Positions 9,560 through 17,906 are shown, numbered from the stretch's first letter. The stretch is DNA of 64,000 nucleotides from Rubripirellula tenax (GCF_007860125.1 NZ_SJPW01000001.1:496001-560000), one strand, 5' to 3'. Translations and numbers: made by a program. Notes: generated from the sequence alone by a model not told the origin.

Positions 9560-11017
9560 TTATTCAAGGTTCACTGTGATCGTGCGATCAAACACCGCGA
9601 CGGCTTGTGGCATGTAAACCGCGAACGTGTCGTCGGCGACGATCGTAAAGTCCGGCGTCACATTGCCACTGTTTTGTCGGGCACTGTCGTCAAAGATCCA
9701 CGGCGGTCCCTTCAATTCGAGCTGAGTTCGCCACACGTCACGGTTGACCGTTGTATGCACCGGATCAGGTATATTGACGGCTTCGGGTTCCTTGCGGACT
9801 TCGACGATTTCGAACCAAGCAAAGTTCAGTTGCTGTGGAGGCGTTGGCGTGAGGGAGGCCAGTGCGGTGGTTTGATAGGGCAGATATTGGTTTCGAATCA
9901 GCATCAGCAATTGACCTCGTTTGAATCCGGGCGGATCTTGCTCGATGTCACCGGTTGGCACGATCGCACGGTGGGTCACGACTTCCACGGTTCCACCAAG
10001 GCCTTCGGCGAATGAGTTTCCGCTATCGACGCCGCTGACATAAAGCAATTGCTCGCCCAAGTAATAAGGACGATCTCGGTAGTCAAAAGTAAACTGCCGC
10101 ATATCGAAACTTGCTTCGCCGTCCAAGGGAGTGTTCGGCGCGGGTTCGGTGTAGTCGTGAGCGCCCGGATTGGTCAGCAGTTCACGACGATCGAAGACGA
10201 CCGTAGTGATTCGCACATTCGTCGCATCAAACGCGTCCGACTTGACGAACGACATGGCCGAAAAGCGACCGCTGTCCAAGTCTTTGATCAGGTTGCCGGC
10301 GCTGTCCTTGGCATAGAATCGACCGGCATCCAGCGTGTCGTCTTCGGCGATGACCAAGGATGGATCCGACGACTGGCTGGCACGGTCTCGCTCGATCAAA
10401 TACTTCGGCGATGTTGGCACGTTGATCGTTACGGCCGATCCCGTCGGACGGTACGAAAATCCCGAGTGACCGATCGCCACACGCGGCATCCGCGGTCCAC
10501 CCAATATCCCCGTAGCGTTTGTATTGAACCACCTTTGGTTCGCATTCGTCGTGCCGGGGCCATTGGGCGACGTTAAAGGGTTGAAAAGCGGCGTGAAGCA
10601 TGGGAACAAGGATCGATCGTGCGGTGTTCCGCCCGGCTGAGTTGCTGTGAAGTCAAACCGATTGTCGGCGGCCGTCAAGAAATACGGATCGACACAGAAA
10701 CCGTTTCGCAACATCGTTCGCGTCACGTTGACATTGAAATAGCTTTGTCGATCGGCAGTAGTTGCCGTATTGGGTGACAAGAAACCGCTGCGCGTACCTG
10801 CCTCCACACGAGCAACCGTTTCGTCGATCAGGTTCTGCACCGCGACGCTGGACTTGTCGAACTTGACCGCATCGGACGATTGGTTCGCCCCGACCGGGAT
10901 CACCGAAGCGAGCCCCAGGATTCCGATCAGCAGCACGCCGATGGCAAACAGGACTTCCATGATGGAAAGGCCCGTTCTTGAAAATCGTTTGCCAGAACTG
11001 TTCATGTTAATTGTCAT
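9560..11017 (-). CDS. Prepilin-like protein, GspI/PilV type, 485 aa
   Basis: A prepilin leader is present: basic residues, then GLSIMEVLFAIGVLLIGILG from residue 16, with Glu21 as the +5 glutamate and a hydrophobic helix to about residue 38. The LSIMEVLFAIGVLLIGI pattern is typical of PilV/GspI minor pilins, which are usually 120-200 residues, so the C-terminal domain of about 440 residues is unusually large. ATG at 11017 overlaps the TGA of the upstream H-like gene (ATGA) and has GGGAG nine bases upstream, so this start is preferred over one at 11104 that would overlap the neighbour by about 90 bases. It is the fourth leader-bearing gene in the G-H-I-K-J run. Confidence 0.87.
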   Translation of the reverse strand: MTINMNSSGKRFSRTGLSIMEVLFAIGVLLIGILGLASVIPVGANQSSDAVKFDKSSVAVQNLIDETVARVEAGTRSGFLSPNTATTADRQSYFNVNVTRTMLRNGFCVDPYFLTAADNRFDFTATQPGGTPHDRSLFPCFTPLFNPLTSPNGPGTTNANQRWFNTNATGILGGPRMPRVAIGHSGFSYRPTGSAVTINVPTSPKYLIERDRASQSSDPSLVIAEDDTLDAGRFYAKDSAGNLIKDLDSGRFSAMSFVKSDAFDATNVRITTVVFDRRELLTNPGAHDYTEPAPNTPLDGEASFDMRQFTFDYRDRPYYLGEQLLYVSGVDSGNSFAEGLGGTVEVVTHRAIVPTGDIEQDPPGFKRGQLLMLIRNQYLPYQTTALASLTPTPPQQLNFAWFEIVEVRKEPEAVNIPDPVHTTVNRDVWRTQLELKGPPWIFDDSARQNSGNVTPDFTIVADDTFAVYMPQAVAVFDRTITVNLE

Positions 11018-12273
11018 TTCACGCTTCTCCCGGATCGAGCCAGACGGCGTCCGTCGATAACGCGCTGAGTGAGGATGTCCACCTGTGATTGACGCAACGC
11101 GCAATCGACACCGCTAGGCGGACTGAGGGTTCGGGCGGTGTAGTAGGATGCTTTGTCTTCGACCGCCGGTGGTTGTGGGCTCATGCCCACCGCGCCGCTG
11201 TTCCCACGTACGGTGACCCAAATGGTTTCGGGGTTCGCATAGTTGGGCAGTTGGCCCTTGTACAACTCGGCCGTGTCAAACGTGTCAACGTTTTCGAGTT
11301 CTTCCACGCCATCGGCCCGACCGATGGCAACGTAGATCGTTCCGATCGACTGACGACCGACCATGCGATAGATCGATGCGGTGGTGTCTCGTTGTTCATA
11401 GATGACTTCGTCGAGATCGCCTTGACCATCGAACATGATCATCACTTGATCGAAACCGGCATCGGCATAAGGAGTGGTCGTTCCATCGCATCCGATGATC
11501 TCGCGGTTGAATTGCAAACCAGCGGTACCGATTCCGGAAACCGAAAGGTCAACAACCGCGTCACCCGACAGGTTCACCGAGGGCAAAAATGATTGCTGTG
11601 GAAAACCTTTGATTTCGAACGGGACCGATGAATAGTTCGGTCCTGCCGTCAACGGTAAACTCTTGTTCAACGGCGGCGAATTCGGCCACGGATAGGCGAC
11701 GTCCATGAACGTGCCATCCAAGTTTGTTCCGCCCACGTTCAACGTCCCCGTTCGAATCCGCCCGACTTGCATCGGCCCAAAATCCTCGTCCAACGTGATC
11801 AACGCACCATCGCGAATCACGACACGGTTTCGTTGTTCGGCGGTCAGCGAGGCATCGTTGAATGACGTAGCGTCGCGATGCATCCGCGCCGACAGATTCG
11901 GCCCCGTGGACGGAAAGAACAACACGTAAACATTCGTCGATGCCGTGTAGCTGACGACATAGGCGACCGACGAAACCGAATCGCCCGAGTATGTGGGGAC
12001 ACCGGTTGCGAACGACATTTGTTTGCAATAGTTCGCACCCACCCCATCGGTCGCGGTGCGTTTGAGCACAACACCGAAAGGTCGGTTTTGGCGAATGGCT
12101 TGGGCACGCGCGTTCAAAAAGTACTGGCGTACCACTTCCGCGTTTCGCGTCACCGTATGTTGGCGCAGCGCTTCCTTCGCCGCCGGTAGGGCCACCAGCG
12201 TCAGGATGGACGCAATCATCAATGCGACCATCAACTCGATCAGCGTGAAGCCGCTTGGTTTGTGAAGTCGCAT
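11014..12273 (-). CDS. Prepilin-like protein, GspH/FimT type, 419 aa
   Basis: The leader MRLHKPSGFTLIELMVALM gives Gly8 as cleavage site and Glu13 as the +5 glutamate, followed by a hydrophobic helix. The segment after it, with QYFLNARAQAIRQNRPFGVV near residues 45-65, matches the GspH/FimT pattern of an amphipathic helix followed by the start of a beta domain. GspH is normally about 150-200 residues, so there is a long extra C-terminal domain. ATG at 12273 overlaps the upstream stop by one base (TGATG), with AAGG seven bases upstream. The downstream gene overlaps by four bases. Coupled translation along this run is therefore likely. Confidence 0.87.
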   Translation of the reverse strand: MRLHKPSGFTLIELMVALMIASILTLVALPAAKEALRQHTVTRNAEVVRQYFLNARAQAIRQNRPFGVVLKRTATDGVGANYCKQMSFATGVPTYSGDSVSSVAYVVSYTASTNVYVLFFPSTGPNLSARMHRDATSFNDASLTAEQRNRVVIRDGALITLDEDFGPMQVGRIRTGTLNVGGTNLDGTFMDVAYPWPNSPPLNKSLPLTAGPNYSSVPFEIKGFPQQSFLPSVNLSGDAVVDLSVSGIGTAGLQFNREIIGCDGTTTPYADAGFDQVMIMFDGQGDLDEVIYEQRDTTASIYRMVGRQSIGTIYVAIGRADGVEELENVDTFDTAELYKGQLPNYANPETIWVTVRGNSGAVGMSPQPPAVEDKASYYTARTLSPPSGVDCALRQSQVDILTQRVIDGRRLARSGRSVK

Positions 12274-13496
12274 CAACGAGCCTTCAAGTTAGTGATGTTG
12301 TCTTTTGTCTCTTCCAGCTTCCCGGTCAGAATCGAACCGAATCCGCCGCCCTGGGGCGTGGACCGGCTGGCGTTGTAACGCGATCCGCCCGACGGGTCGT
12401 CAATGAAGTAGTTGTCGTTGGACGCGACTGCATCGCCGCCGAGATTGTGATAGGGATCGGGATAGCGATAGTTCGCGTCCGTCGGATCTTGGACGTCGGC
12501 GTACGCAAAGTCAGTTGTCGTTGTGTCATCGAACGAGGCGGGACTCGAATACAATCCGAACTCTTCGTCTGGGCCACCGCTGGCAATCAGCATCGTGGTG
12601 CGGAACGGACGATTCGAAACGACCGGGTTCGAGAATCGAGGATCCACTTGCGTGAAATCGAAAGGATCCGCTTCCGTTGACGTTTGACTCACGTGCCCGA
12701 CCGGCCACCGAATGAACAGCAATGGCTTGCCCCACGGATCAATGATCTCCGGAACGAGATCACCGTCAGTGTTGCCGACCATGTCGTTCCCCATCAACTC
12801 AAGCGCCGGAGTGCCGTTGAACTCGATCACTGACAAAATCAGATACAAGCACTCGGCCGACTCGTGTTGGCGTGTCCAATAATTCTCAACATCCACTGGC
12901 GTATTGTCGTTCGCCGGTGTTGGGATGATGCTGGACGTGCTGTCCGCAAACGCACGCCGCGTCAGCATTGGCGGCGTGAAAGTGAACCCGCCGGTCCAAG
13001 TAGGACCGGTACCGATTCCATAGATGTTCTCCAGAGACATCGCGGCGGTCGCAAACGGCGGCAAAGTAACAGTGCCATCCAGACTCAACCGTGAACGCAT
13101 CCGAAACCACAGATTCGGTGGTCGAATCTTCGACGGCGAGGCCGCTCCGGAAACCCCAACCATCAACCGTGCGGGTGGCATCAGCAAGTCGCCGCGACGA
13201 TCGGGAAACGCCATCCGAAAACGATCGCGGTTTCCGATCATCAACGTTCGAGCCGTATTCGTCGTGCTGGGTGCCCGCACCAATGCGACGGGCGCGAAAC
13301 TCATTTCGTTGAGCTCCGACAGCAAGATCTGCTCGATCGTTTCGATCTGACGCTTCGCCTTCTTCTCTTTCGCGTCTGCTTTCGCACCGGTAAGCATCAT
13401 GCCCGTCATGCCGGACAGAATGCCCAACAGAACGATCACCACCATAAGTTCAACTAAGGTGAATGCCGATCGAGGATGATGAATGTGGTTTGACAT
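12273..13496 (-). CDS. Prepilin-like protein, GspG/GspH type, 407 aa
   Basis: The leader MSNHIHHPRSAFTLVELMVV shows a prepilin peptidase site with Ala11 in place of the usual Gly at -1 and Glu16 at +5. A hydrophobic helix extends to about residue 35, then a lysine-rich segment (AKADAKEKKAKRQIETIEQ) continues the pilin helix. The remaining 350 residues are a Pro/Asp/Thr-rich extracellular domain without a recognised family. The start at 13496 has AAGG ten bases upstream. An upstream in-frame start at 13529 would enter the neighbouring gene's flank without a better ribosome site. The gene lies 39 bases after the GspG-like gene and overlaps the next by one base. Confidence 0.87.
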   Translation of the reverse strand: MSNHIHHPRSAFTLVELMVVIVLLGILSGMTGMMLTGAKADAKEKKAKRQIETIEQILLSELNEMSFAPVALVRAPSTTNTARTLMIGNRDRFRMAFPDRRGDLLMPPARLMVGVSGAASPSKIRPPNLWFRMRSRLSLDGTVTLPPFATAAMSLENIYGIGTGPTWTGGFTFTPPMLTRRAFADSTSSIIPTPANDNTPVDVENYWTRQHESAECLYLILSVIEFNGTPALELMGNDMVGNTDGDLVPEIIDPWGKPLLFIRWPVGHVSQTSTEADPFDFTQVDPRFSNPVVSNRPFRTTMLIASGGPDEEFGLYSSPASFDDTTTTDFAYADVQDPTDANYRYPDPYHNLGGDAVASNDNYFIDDPSGGSRYNASRSTPQGGGFGSILTGKLEETKDNITNLKAR

Positions 13497-13535
13497 AAAA
13501 GATAAGCCTTGGAAAACGCGAATGAGCAAAACGAC

Positions 13536-14690
13536 CTACTTGAGCGCGGCTTCGAGCGTGGACTCCGTGAAGTTGGAAATGTTGTCGATCAGCGGGTTTT
13601 CAATGTCACCGTTAATCGAATCGATTTGATACTTGTCGACGCCGCTGTAGATGCATCCCGCCGGTGCGATCGCGTCTTCGTTTGGAGCGATCAGTTTTCC
13701 TGTGGGGTACTGGAAGTATGCCGGCTCCGGCGTACCGTCCGTGTTGATGTCAACGGTAGCAACCGATCCAAAAGTGTTGTCCAATCCTCCTGACATGATT
13801 TGGAATGACTTGTCATTCATGAAACGGAAAGCGGCCAACGCCGCCGTCTGCGAACCGTATGGCGTGGTCACCGAACGCGGATTGGGAAGATCGGCCATCA
13901 TCGGACGCACAATCCCACCGGCACCTGCGTAACCATTGAAGTCACCAACGCCGGCGTCGAAGAGGTCGTAAGTACGCGAATCGAAGTACACGAACGGAGT
14001 ACTCGTCTCGTCGCGACTGAGGTAGGTCATGAAGAGGTCAGCCGCAAGACCCGGTGAAAACGTGTTACGCGACTCATCGGTTGACACATACCGGTTAGTG
14101 AGCGAGAGGGTCGCTGCTGAATCAACGGTGCCAAGGGTGTACTGACCCGGCTTGAAGTTGAATAGCCCGTTCGTTCGCCCTGAATTGATTTGGTAGATCG
14201 TCGATGTCGGCGTGGCGGTCCCAACAAGACTCAGAGGCCCTCCGTTCCCAGTAAAGGGAAGCTCCGGATCGCTGCTGAATCCGCCCAACGCCCAAACCAA
14301 TGCTTCGGCGCGATCCATTCTCGTTGGGTTGTGAACCGGATCGATTGCAACGGTAAAGTCAGTGTCATTCGGCGGTGTATCGTCGTCCGTCAAACGACGC
14401 AACAAGTCCAACTCCGATTGAGCGATGTTGGGAAACGCGCGTCGGTAGTGCTTCTCCGCGATTGTCCAGCTCGAAAAATCAGGCGGATAATCGCCGTACT
14501 TCAACTTGTACGATTCGATCGCCTGGGACATGCCCTCGATTTCAACACGGATAGCCGCGTTACGAGCGTTACGCAAAGCTCCCGTGATCGCAGGGATACT
14601 GATCCCCGCCAAGATGCCGATGATCACGATCACCGTTAGGATTTCGACGAGCGTGAAGGCGGCTCGCTTTCGGATGAGGTTTGTGTTCAT
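13536..14690 (-). CDS. Major-pseudopilin-like protein, GspG type, 384 aa
   Basis: The leader is MNTNLIRKRAAFTLVEILTV, with Ala11 at -1 and Glu16 at +5. It is followed by a hydrophobic helix (IVIIGILAGISIPAITGAL) and then by IESYKLKYGDYPPDFS near residue 55, the classic GspG pattern in which an amphipathic helix ends in YxxDxxxYP. GspG is normally about 140-150 residues, so about 230 residues are additional. This is the first leader-bearing gene after the platform and ATPase genes. Its upstream spacer is occupied by a heptad repeat starting about 12 bases before the ATG, and no Shine-Dalgarno sequence is evident. The major pseudopilin role is inferred from motif and position. Confidence 0.88.
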   Translation of the reverse strand: MNTNLIRKRAAFTLVEILTVIVIIGILAGISIPAITGALRNARNAAIRVEIEGMSQAIESYKLKYGDYPPDFSSWTIAEKHYRRAFPNIAQSELDLLRRLTDDDTPPNDTDFTVAIDPVHNPTRMDRAEALVWALGGFSSDPELPFTGNGGPLSLVGTATPTSTIYQINSGRTNGLFNFKPGQYTLGTVDSAATLSLTNRYVSTDESRNTFSPGLAADLFMTYLSRDETSTPFVYFDSRTYDLFDAGVGDFNGYAGAGGIVRPMMADLPNPRSVTTPYGSQTAALAAFRFMNDKSFQIMSGGLDNTFGSVATVDINTDGTPEPAYFQYPTGKLIAPNEDAIAPAGCIYSGVDKYQIDSINGDIENPLIDNISNFTESTLEAALK

Positions 14691-14701
14691 GACAGGCTAG
14701 G

Positions 14702-14740
14702 GAGTAGGGGAAAAATAGGTGACAGGTTTCAGGTGACAGG
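14702..14740. repeat. Heptad-repeat element, copy a (single arm)
   Basis: GAGTAGG is followed, after an A-rich break, by AGGTGAC-AGGTTTC-AGGTGAC-AGG, a 7-bp-phased repeat with a conserved AGG and variable internal triplets. It fills the space between the GspG-like start codon (14690) and the stop codon of the Uma2 gene (14755). No matching opposite arm is present here. Confidence 0.85.
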
Positions 14741-14754
14741 GAAATCGTCGTCGA

Positions 14755-15294
14755 TTAGTCGGTGATCGTGTTGGGGAAGTTGGGGCAAAGCGTTGAGGTT
14801 GGTTTGGGGTCGTTGGGCAATGATTTTTCGTAGTAGCTCATGCGGCCGTCTTCGTCGCATGTCCAGCACTCTTGGGCGCCGGCGTCGAAGTACAAGCGAA
14901 ACTTGTTTTGGATTTCTTCATCACTGTTGGATGGGCTGAGAATCTCGACGCAAATTTCGGGTGACGTTTCCAATACGTTCTGATCGCCAAGGTCCGAAAA
15001 ACGTTCTGGCGACAACCAAACCACATCGACCACTTTCACTCCGTCGCCCGTGATCAACCCACACTCCGTCGCCGAATAGCCACGCATGGCCACTTCCAGT
15101 TGACTGGCAATCTTTGACTGACGGCGACTGTGAATGAATCGTGCCGGTGGTGTCATGACGATCTGTCCCCAAGCATTGGTTTCAATCCGTTGCCCCAGTC
15201 GGGCCAGATCGCGATCACGCACGACTTCATCCCATCGCCGGCGATGAAAATCCATCGTTTGCTCGCGACTGGGTAGGTTGATGATCAATTGCAT
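14755..15294 (-). CDS. Uma2-family (DUF820) restriction-endonuclease-fold protein, copy A
   Basis: 179 residues. The region TSPEICVEILSPSNS at about residues 110-124, followed by a Lys near 130 and AGAQECWTCDEDG, matches the Uma2/DUF820 core, in which a glutamate and lysine of a PD-(D/E)xK-like site precede an AGxxEYW-type motif. Uma2 proteins are abundant in cyanobacteria and planctomycetes and their role is not settled. The start MQLIINLPSRE is shared with the adjacent copy B, and the final 42 residues are identical to it. The ATG is five bases from a heptad repeat arm and has no evident Shine-Dalgarno. It interrupts the pilus locus between the GspG-like and PilC-like genes, and looks like accessory cargo. 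Confidence 0.85.
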   Translation of the reverse strand: MQLIINLPSREQTMDFHRRRWDEVVRDRDLARLGQRIETNAWGQIVMTPPARFIHSRRQSKIASQLEVAMRGYSATECGLITGDGVKVVDVVWLSPERFSDLGDQNVLETSPEICVEILSPSNSDEEIQNKFRLYFDAGAQECWTCDEDGRMSYYEKSLPNDPKPTSTLCPNFPNTITD

Positions 15295-15296
15295 GG

Positions 15297-15324
15297 GAGT
15301 AGGTAACAGGTTTCAGGTAACAGG
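15297..15324. repeat. Heptad-repeat element, copy b (single arm)
   Basis: GAGT-AGGTAAC-AGGTTTC-AGGTAAC-AGG begins immediately upstream of the Uma2 copy A start codon and ends 14 bases before the stop codon of copy B. Same orientation and phase as copy a. Confidence 0.88.
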
Positions 15325-15338
15325 AAAATGGTCGGTGA

Positions 15339-15878
15339 TTAGTCGGTGATCGTGTTGGGGAAGTTGGGGCAGAGCGTTGAAGTTGGTTTGGGGTCGTTGG
15401 GCAATGATTTTTCGTAGTAGCTCATGCGGCCGTCTTCGTCGCATGTCCAGCACTCTTGGGCACCAGCCTCGAAGTACAGGTTTCGTTTGTGTTGCATTTC
15501 CGCTTCCGTGTTGCTGGGGCTGATCACTTCGACGCAAATCTCGGGAGCTGTCTGGATCGTGACTCGGCCTCGGGCAAGTTGATACCGTTCATCCGAAAAC
15601 CAAGCCGCGTCTGGTACTTTGATTCCGTCCAGCGTTTCAAGCGGCACGTCCGTTCGGCCAGCCCCACCCAACAACTTCTCAATCAACGCCGCAATCCGAA
15701 ATGCGCGGTCGTTGTGAAAAAAAGTCGGTGGCGGATTCACAATCAATTGTCCAAACGAATTCGTTTCAAACTTCCCTTCCACCCCACTGAGCCTCGCGTC
15801 GGCAATCGCTCGCCCCCAACAGTCGCGAGCAAACGCAACGGTCTCTTCGCGACTGGGTAGGTTGATGATCAATTGCAT
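15339..15878 (-). CDS. Uma2-family (DUF820) restriction-endonuclease-fold protein, copy B
   Basis: 179 residues, the same length as copy A, with the same N-terminal 11 residues and an identical C-terminal 42 residues (from GAQECWTCDEDG onward). Residues 12-137 are clearly diverged. The Uma2 core TAPEICVEVISPSNT with a downstream Lys is present. The start at 15878 (MQLIINL) is chosen by homology with copy A. A longer open frame to 15971 is an artefact of the heptad repeat, which is open in several frames and would encode CHLSPVTYHLSP. The mosaic of identical ends and diverged middle suggests duplication followed by gene conversion, or recombination between modules. Confidence 0.85.
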   Translation of the reverse strand: MQLIINLPSREETVAFARDCWGRAIADARLSGVEGKFETNSFGQLIVNPPPTFFHNDRAFRIAALIEKLLGGAGRTDVPLETLDGIKVPDAAWFSDERYQLARGRVTIQTAPEICVEVISPSNTEAEMQHKRNLYFEAGAQECWTCDEDGRMSYYEKSLPNDPKPTSTLCPNFPNTITD

Positions 15879-15881
15879 GGG

Positions 15882-15994
15882 AGTAGGTGACAGGTGATAG
15901 GTGACAGGTGATAGGTGATAGGTGACAGGTGACAGGTGACAGGTGACAGGCCTTTTTCTGTGACCTGTCACCTGTTCCCTGTAACCTACTCCTA
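15882..15994. repeat. Heptad-repeat element, copy c (both arms, hairpin)
   Basis: The left arm contains nine uninterrupted heptads at 15885-15947 (six AGGTGAC, three AGGTGAT), ending in AGG. After a spacer of about 13 bases with a T tract, the right arm has the complementary pattern (CCTGTCACCTGTTCCCTG then TAACCTACTCC) and runs into the stop codon of the PilC-like gene at 15992. The transcript could fold into a long imperfect hairpin. The right arm lies against a stop codon and the left arm against the start codon of Uma2 copy B, so the element exactly fills the spacer. Confidence 0.92.
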
Positions 15995-17434
15995 CGTCAA
16001 TCCGGAGATCAGTTCGACCAACGGCATGAATAGGCTGATGACGATGAAGCCGACCGCGACCCCTAGGAACACGATCATCAACGGTTCCATCAGGGCGGTC
16101 AGGCCGTCCGTCATGACTCGCACTTCTTCGTCGTACGTATCGGCGACCTTGTACAACATCGTGTCCAATTCGCCGGTCTCTTCGCCGACGTCGACCATGT
16201 TGACGACCAAGTCATCGACGACGCGTGATTTTGCTTTCGTTGCGCCGAACAACGCGGCCAGCACGGCGCCACCGACGGTCGCTTGCACGCCCAGCATCGT
16301 CAGCGTTTGGACCATCGTGCCGTCGTCCAACTTGGTGCCCTTGGCAGTCAACGCGACCGACAACAGGATCATGCCGGGGAACGAACCGAACAGTGCCCAG
16401 AACACCAGCGACATCGGGTTCAAACCCATCAACGAGTGTTCACGCAGCGGTTTGCTGATCACTTCACCTTCGCGAATCGCTTCGTTGGTCTTCTGAAACA
16501 ACCGTTCGAACATGCCGTTGCCGGATGTTTCTTTGGTGATGTTGATGGCTTCCAAAATCGGTACACCCGATGCGACCAGGGTGCCCAACGTCCGCGTCGT
16601 TCGAGCCAGAATATTCTTTTCGATCAGGCTGCCGAAAATCGGCACCTTGATGATGAACATGTCAAAGCCCATCCGACCGTGCCGGAACTTGCGCATCAAT
16701 TTGACCAGGATCAACAAGCACACCGGCATCGCGATCAACAGGAACCAATACCCGGCGATGTAGTTACTCATCGCGATCAACAACAGCGTCGGCGCGGGCA
16801 ACGTCAAACCGAATTCTTCGAACATCGTTTCGAACGTCGGCACGATGAACAACATGATGAACGTCAAAATCGACGCGGCCACCATGACGACGATGACCGG
16901 ATAGATCAACGCACCTTTGACTTTACGCTTTAGCGATTCGGCCCGTTCCAAGAAGTCGGCGAGCCGTTGCAGAATCGTTTCCAACGCACCGCCGGCCTCA
17001 CCGGCCTTGATCATGTTGACGTACAGTCGACTGAACACTTTGGGTGATTTCGACATCGCTTCGGACAGCGTTGAACCGCCTTCGATTTCCTCGCAGGTGT
17101 CCATCAACGCGTTCTTCAGCTTGCCCGGCTTCTGGTTGTTTTCCAGAATCTTCAAGCTGCGAAGAATCGGCAGACCGGCGTCTTGCAGAATCGACAACTG
17201 ACGTGTGAATGCGCAGATGTGTTTGGTCTTGGCGCCACCGATCGCGAAGGCACGTTTCTTGCCGGACTTGCCGCCACCCTTTTGCCCGGCCGCCTGTTTC
17301 TTGACGGAGATCTTCGTAACGAAGTATCCCATCTGGCGTATGGTGGTTTGCGCCTCTTCTTCGTTGGCGGCATCGATCTCGTCCCGGATCTCTTGTCCGG
17401 TCGCGTCCATCGCTTCAAATTGATAAACAGGCAT
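15992..17434 (-). CDS. gspF: GspF/PilC-type inner-membrane platform protein with a hydrophobic insertion
   Basis: 480 residues. The start MPVYQFEAMDATGQ, a soluble N-terminal domain with LSILQDAGLPILRSLKIL near residue 80, the TM segment at about 165-195 and the C-terminal VGEETGELD-TML followed by a final TM helix identify the type II secretion / type IV pilus platform protein that couples the assembly ATPase to the pseudopilins. Family members are about 400 residues. The excess lies at about residues 335-404, between LREHS and VVDDLVVNMVDVGEE, and contains two extra hydrophobic stretches (SLVFWALFG-SFPGMILLSV and ATVGGAVLAALFG). No Shine-Dalgarno is seen. A heptad repeat arm starts two bases upstream of the ATG. 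Confidence 0.95.
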   Translation of the reverse strand: MPVYQFEAMDATGQEIRDEIDAANEEEAQTTIRQMGYFVTKISVKKQAAGQKGGGKSGKKRAFAIGGAKTKHICAFTRQLSILQDAGLPILRSLKILENNQKPGKLKNALMDTCEEIEGGSTLSEAMSKSPKVFSRLYVNMIKAGEAGGALETILQRLADFLERAESLKRKVKGALIYPVIVVMVAASILTFIMLFIVPTFETMFEEFGLTLPAPTLLLIAMSNYIAGYWFLLIAMPVCLLILVKLMRKFRHGRMGFDMFIIKVPIFGSLIEKNILARTTRTLGTLVASGVPILEAINITKETSGNGMFERLFQKTNEAIREGEVISKPLREHSLMGLNPMSLVFWALFGSFPGMILLSVALTAKGTKLDDGTMVQTLTMLGVQATVGGAVLAALFGATKAKSRVVDDLVVNMVDVGEETGELDTMLYKVADTYDEEVRVMTDGLTALMEPLMIVFLGVAVGFIVISLFMPLVELISGLT

Positions 17435-17436
17435 TT

Positions 17437-17485
17437 GAATAGGCTTCAGGTAACAGGTTTCAGGTTACAGGTCTTGGGTATCAGG
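17437..17485. repeat. Heptad-repeat element, copy d (left arm flanking the four-helix-bundle gene)
   Basis: GAATAGG-CTTCAGG-TAACAGG-TTTCAGG-TTACAGG-TCTTGGG-TATCAGG: seven heptads between the PilC-like start codon (17434) and the stop codon of the four-helix-bundle gene (17487). It pairs as an inverted repeat with copy e on the other side of that gene. Confidence 0.9.
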
Positions 17486-17486
17486 A

Positions 17487-17852
17487 TCATTGATCCGAAC
17501 GTGAACGGACGGCCGAGGTAAAACCGGACAGCATCCGCTTGACTTCTAACAATTGGTCTTCGAGTTGTCGGTGTAGTTCCGTGTCGATGTAGTCGAGGTC
17601 TTTTGCGAGGATGAGCTGATACTCAGATTCGCATGCGGACCCCATCGCGATGTCACAAAAATGGGCAAGGTCTCTATCTGTTCTGCGTCCACAGCCTTCG
17701 GCAAGGTTTGACGGAACCGAAGCCGACGATCGGCGGACCTGAGATGTCAAGCCATAACGTTCGTCGTCGGGGAACCGGCGAGTCGCACGGTAAACGCCCA
17801 GGACGAATGCATGTGCTTTCTCCCAAACCTTCAACTCTCGAAAATTTCGCAT
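17487..17852 (-). CDS. Four-helix-bundle protein of the S23/IVP (TIGR02436-like) family
   Basis: 121 residues. FRELKVWEKAHAF at 4-16, YGLTSQVRRSSASVPSNLAEG at about 33-53 and a third and fourth amphipathic helix match the small S23/23S-rRNA-intervening-sequence family. The fold is shared with Avd, the RNA-binding accessory protein of diversity-generating retroelements, but no reverse transcriptase is present here. Unlike its neighbours it has a textbook Shine-Dalgarno, AAGGAGG ten bases before ATG at 17852. It is flanked on both sides by inverted heptad-repeat arms (17437-17485 and 17907-17940) and sits between the PilC-like and PilB-like genes. It is probably an independently moving cassette; its molecular function is unknown. 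Confidence 0.88.
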   Translation of the reverse strand: MRNFRELKVWEKAHAFVLGVYRATRRFPDDERYGLTSQVRRSSASVPSNLAEGCGRRTDRDLAHFCDIAMGSACESEYQLILAKDLDYIDTELHRQLEDQLLEVKRMLSGFTSAVRSRSDQ

Positions 17853-17906
17853 GACCGTGACGCCTCCTTATTACCTTTTTGATTCGTGCTACTCTGCTTT
17901 GCGTTT

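Noticed and set aside
15885-15950. Possible CRISPR array in the heptad tandem region
   Set aside because: Units are 7 bases with no spacers of 25-40 bases, and no cas genes are present.
15879-15971. N-terminal extension of Uma2 copy B
   Set aside because: The extension is only the heptad repeat read as protein (CHLSPVTYHLSP), and copy A starts at MQLIINL.
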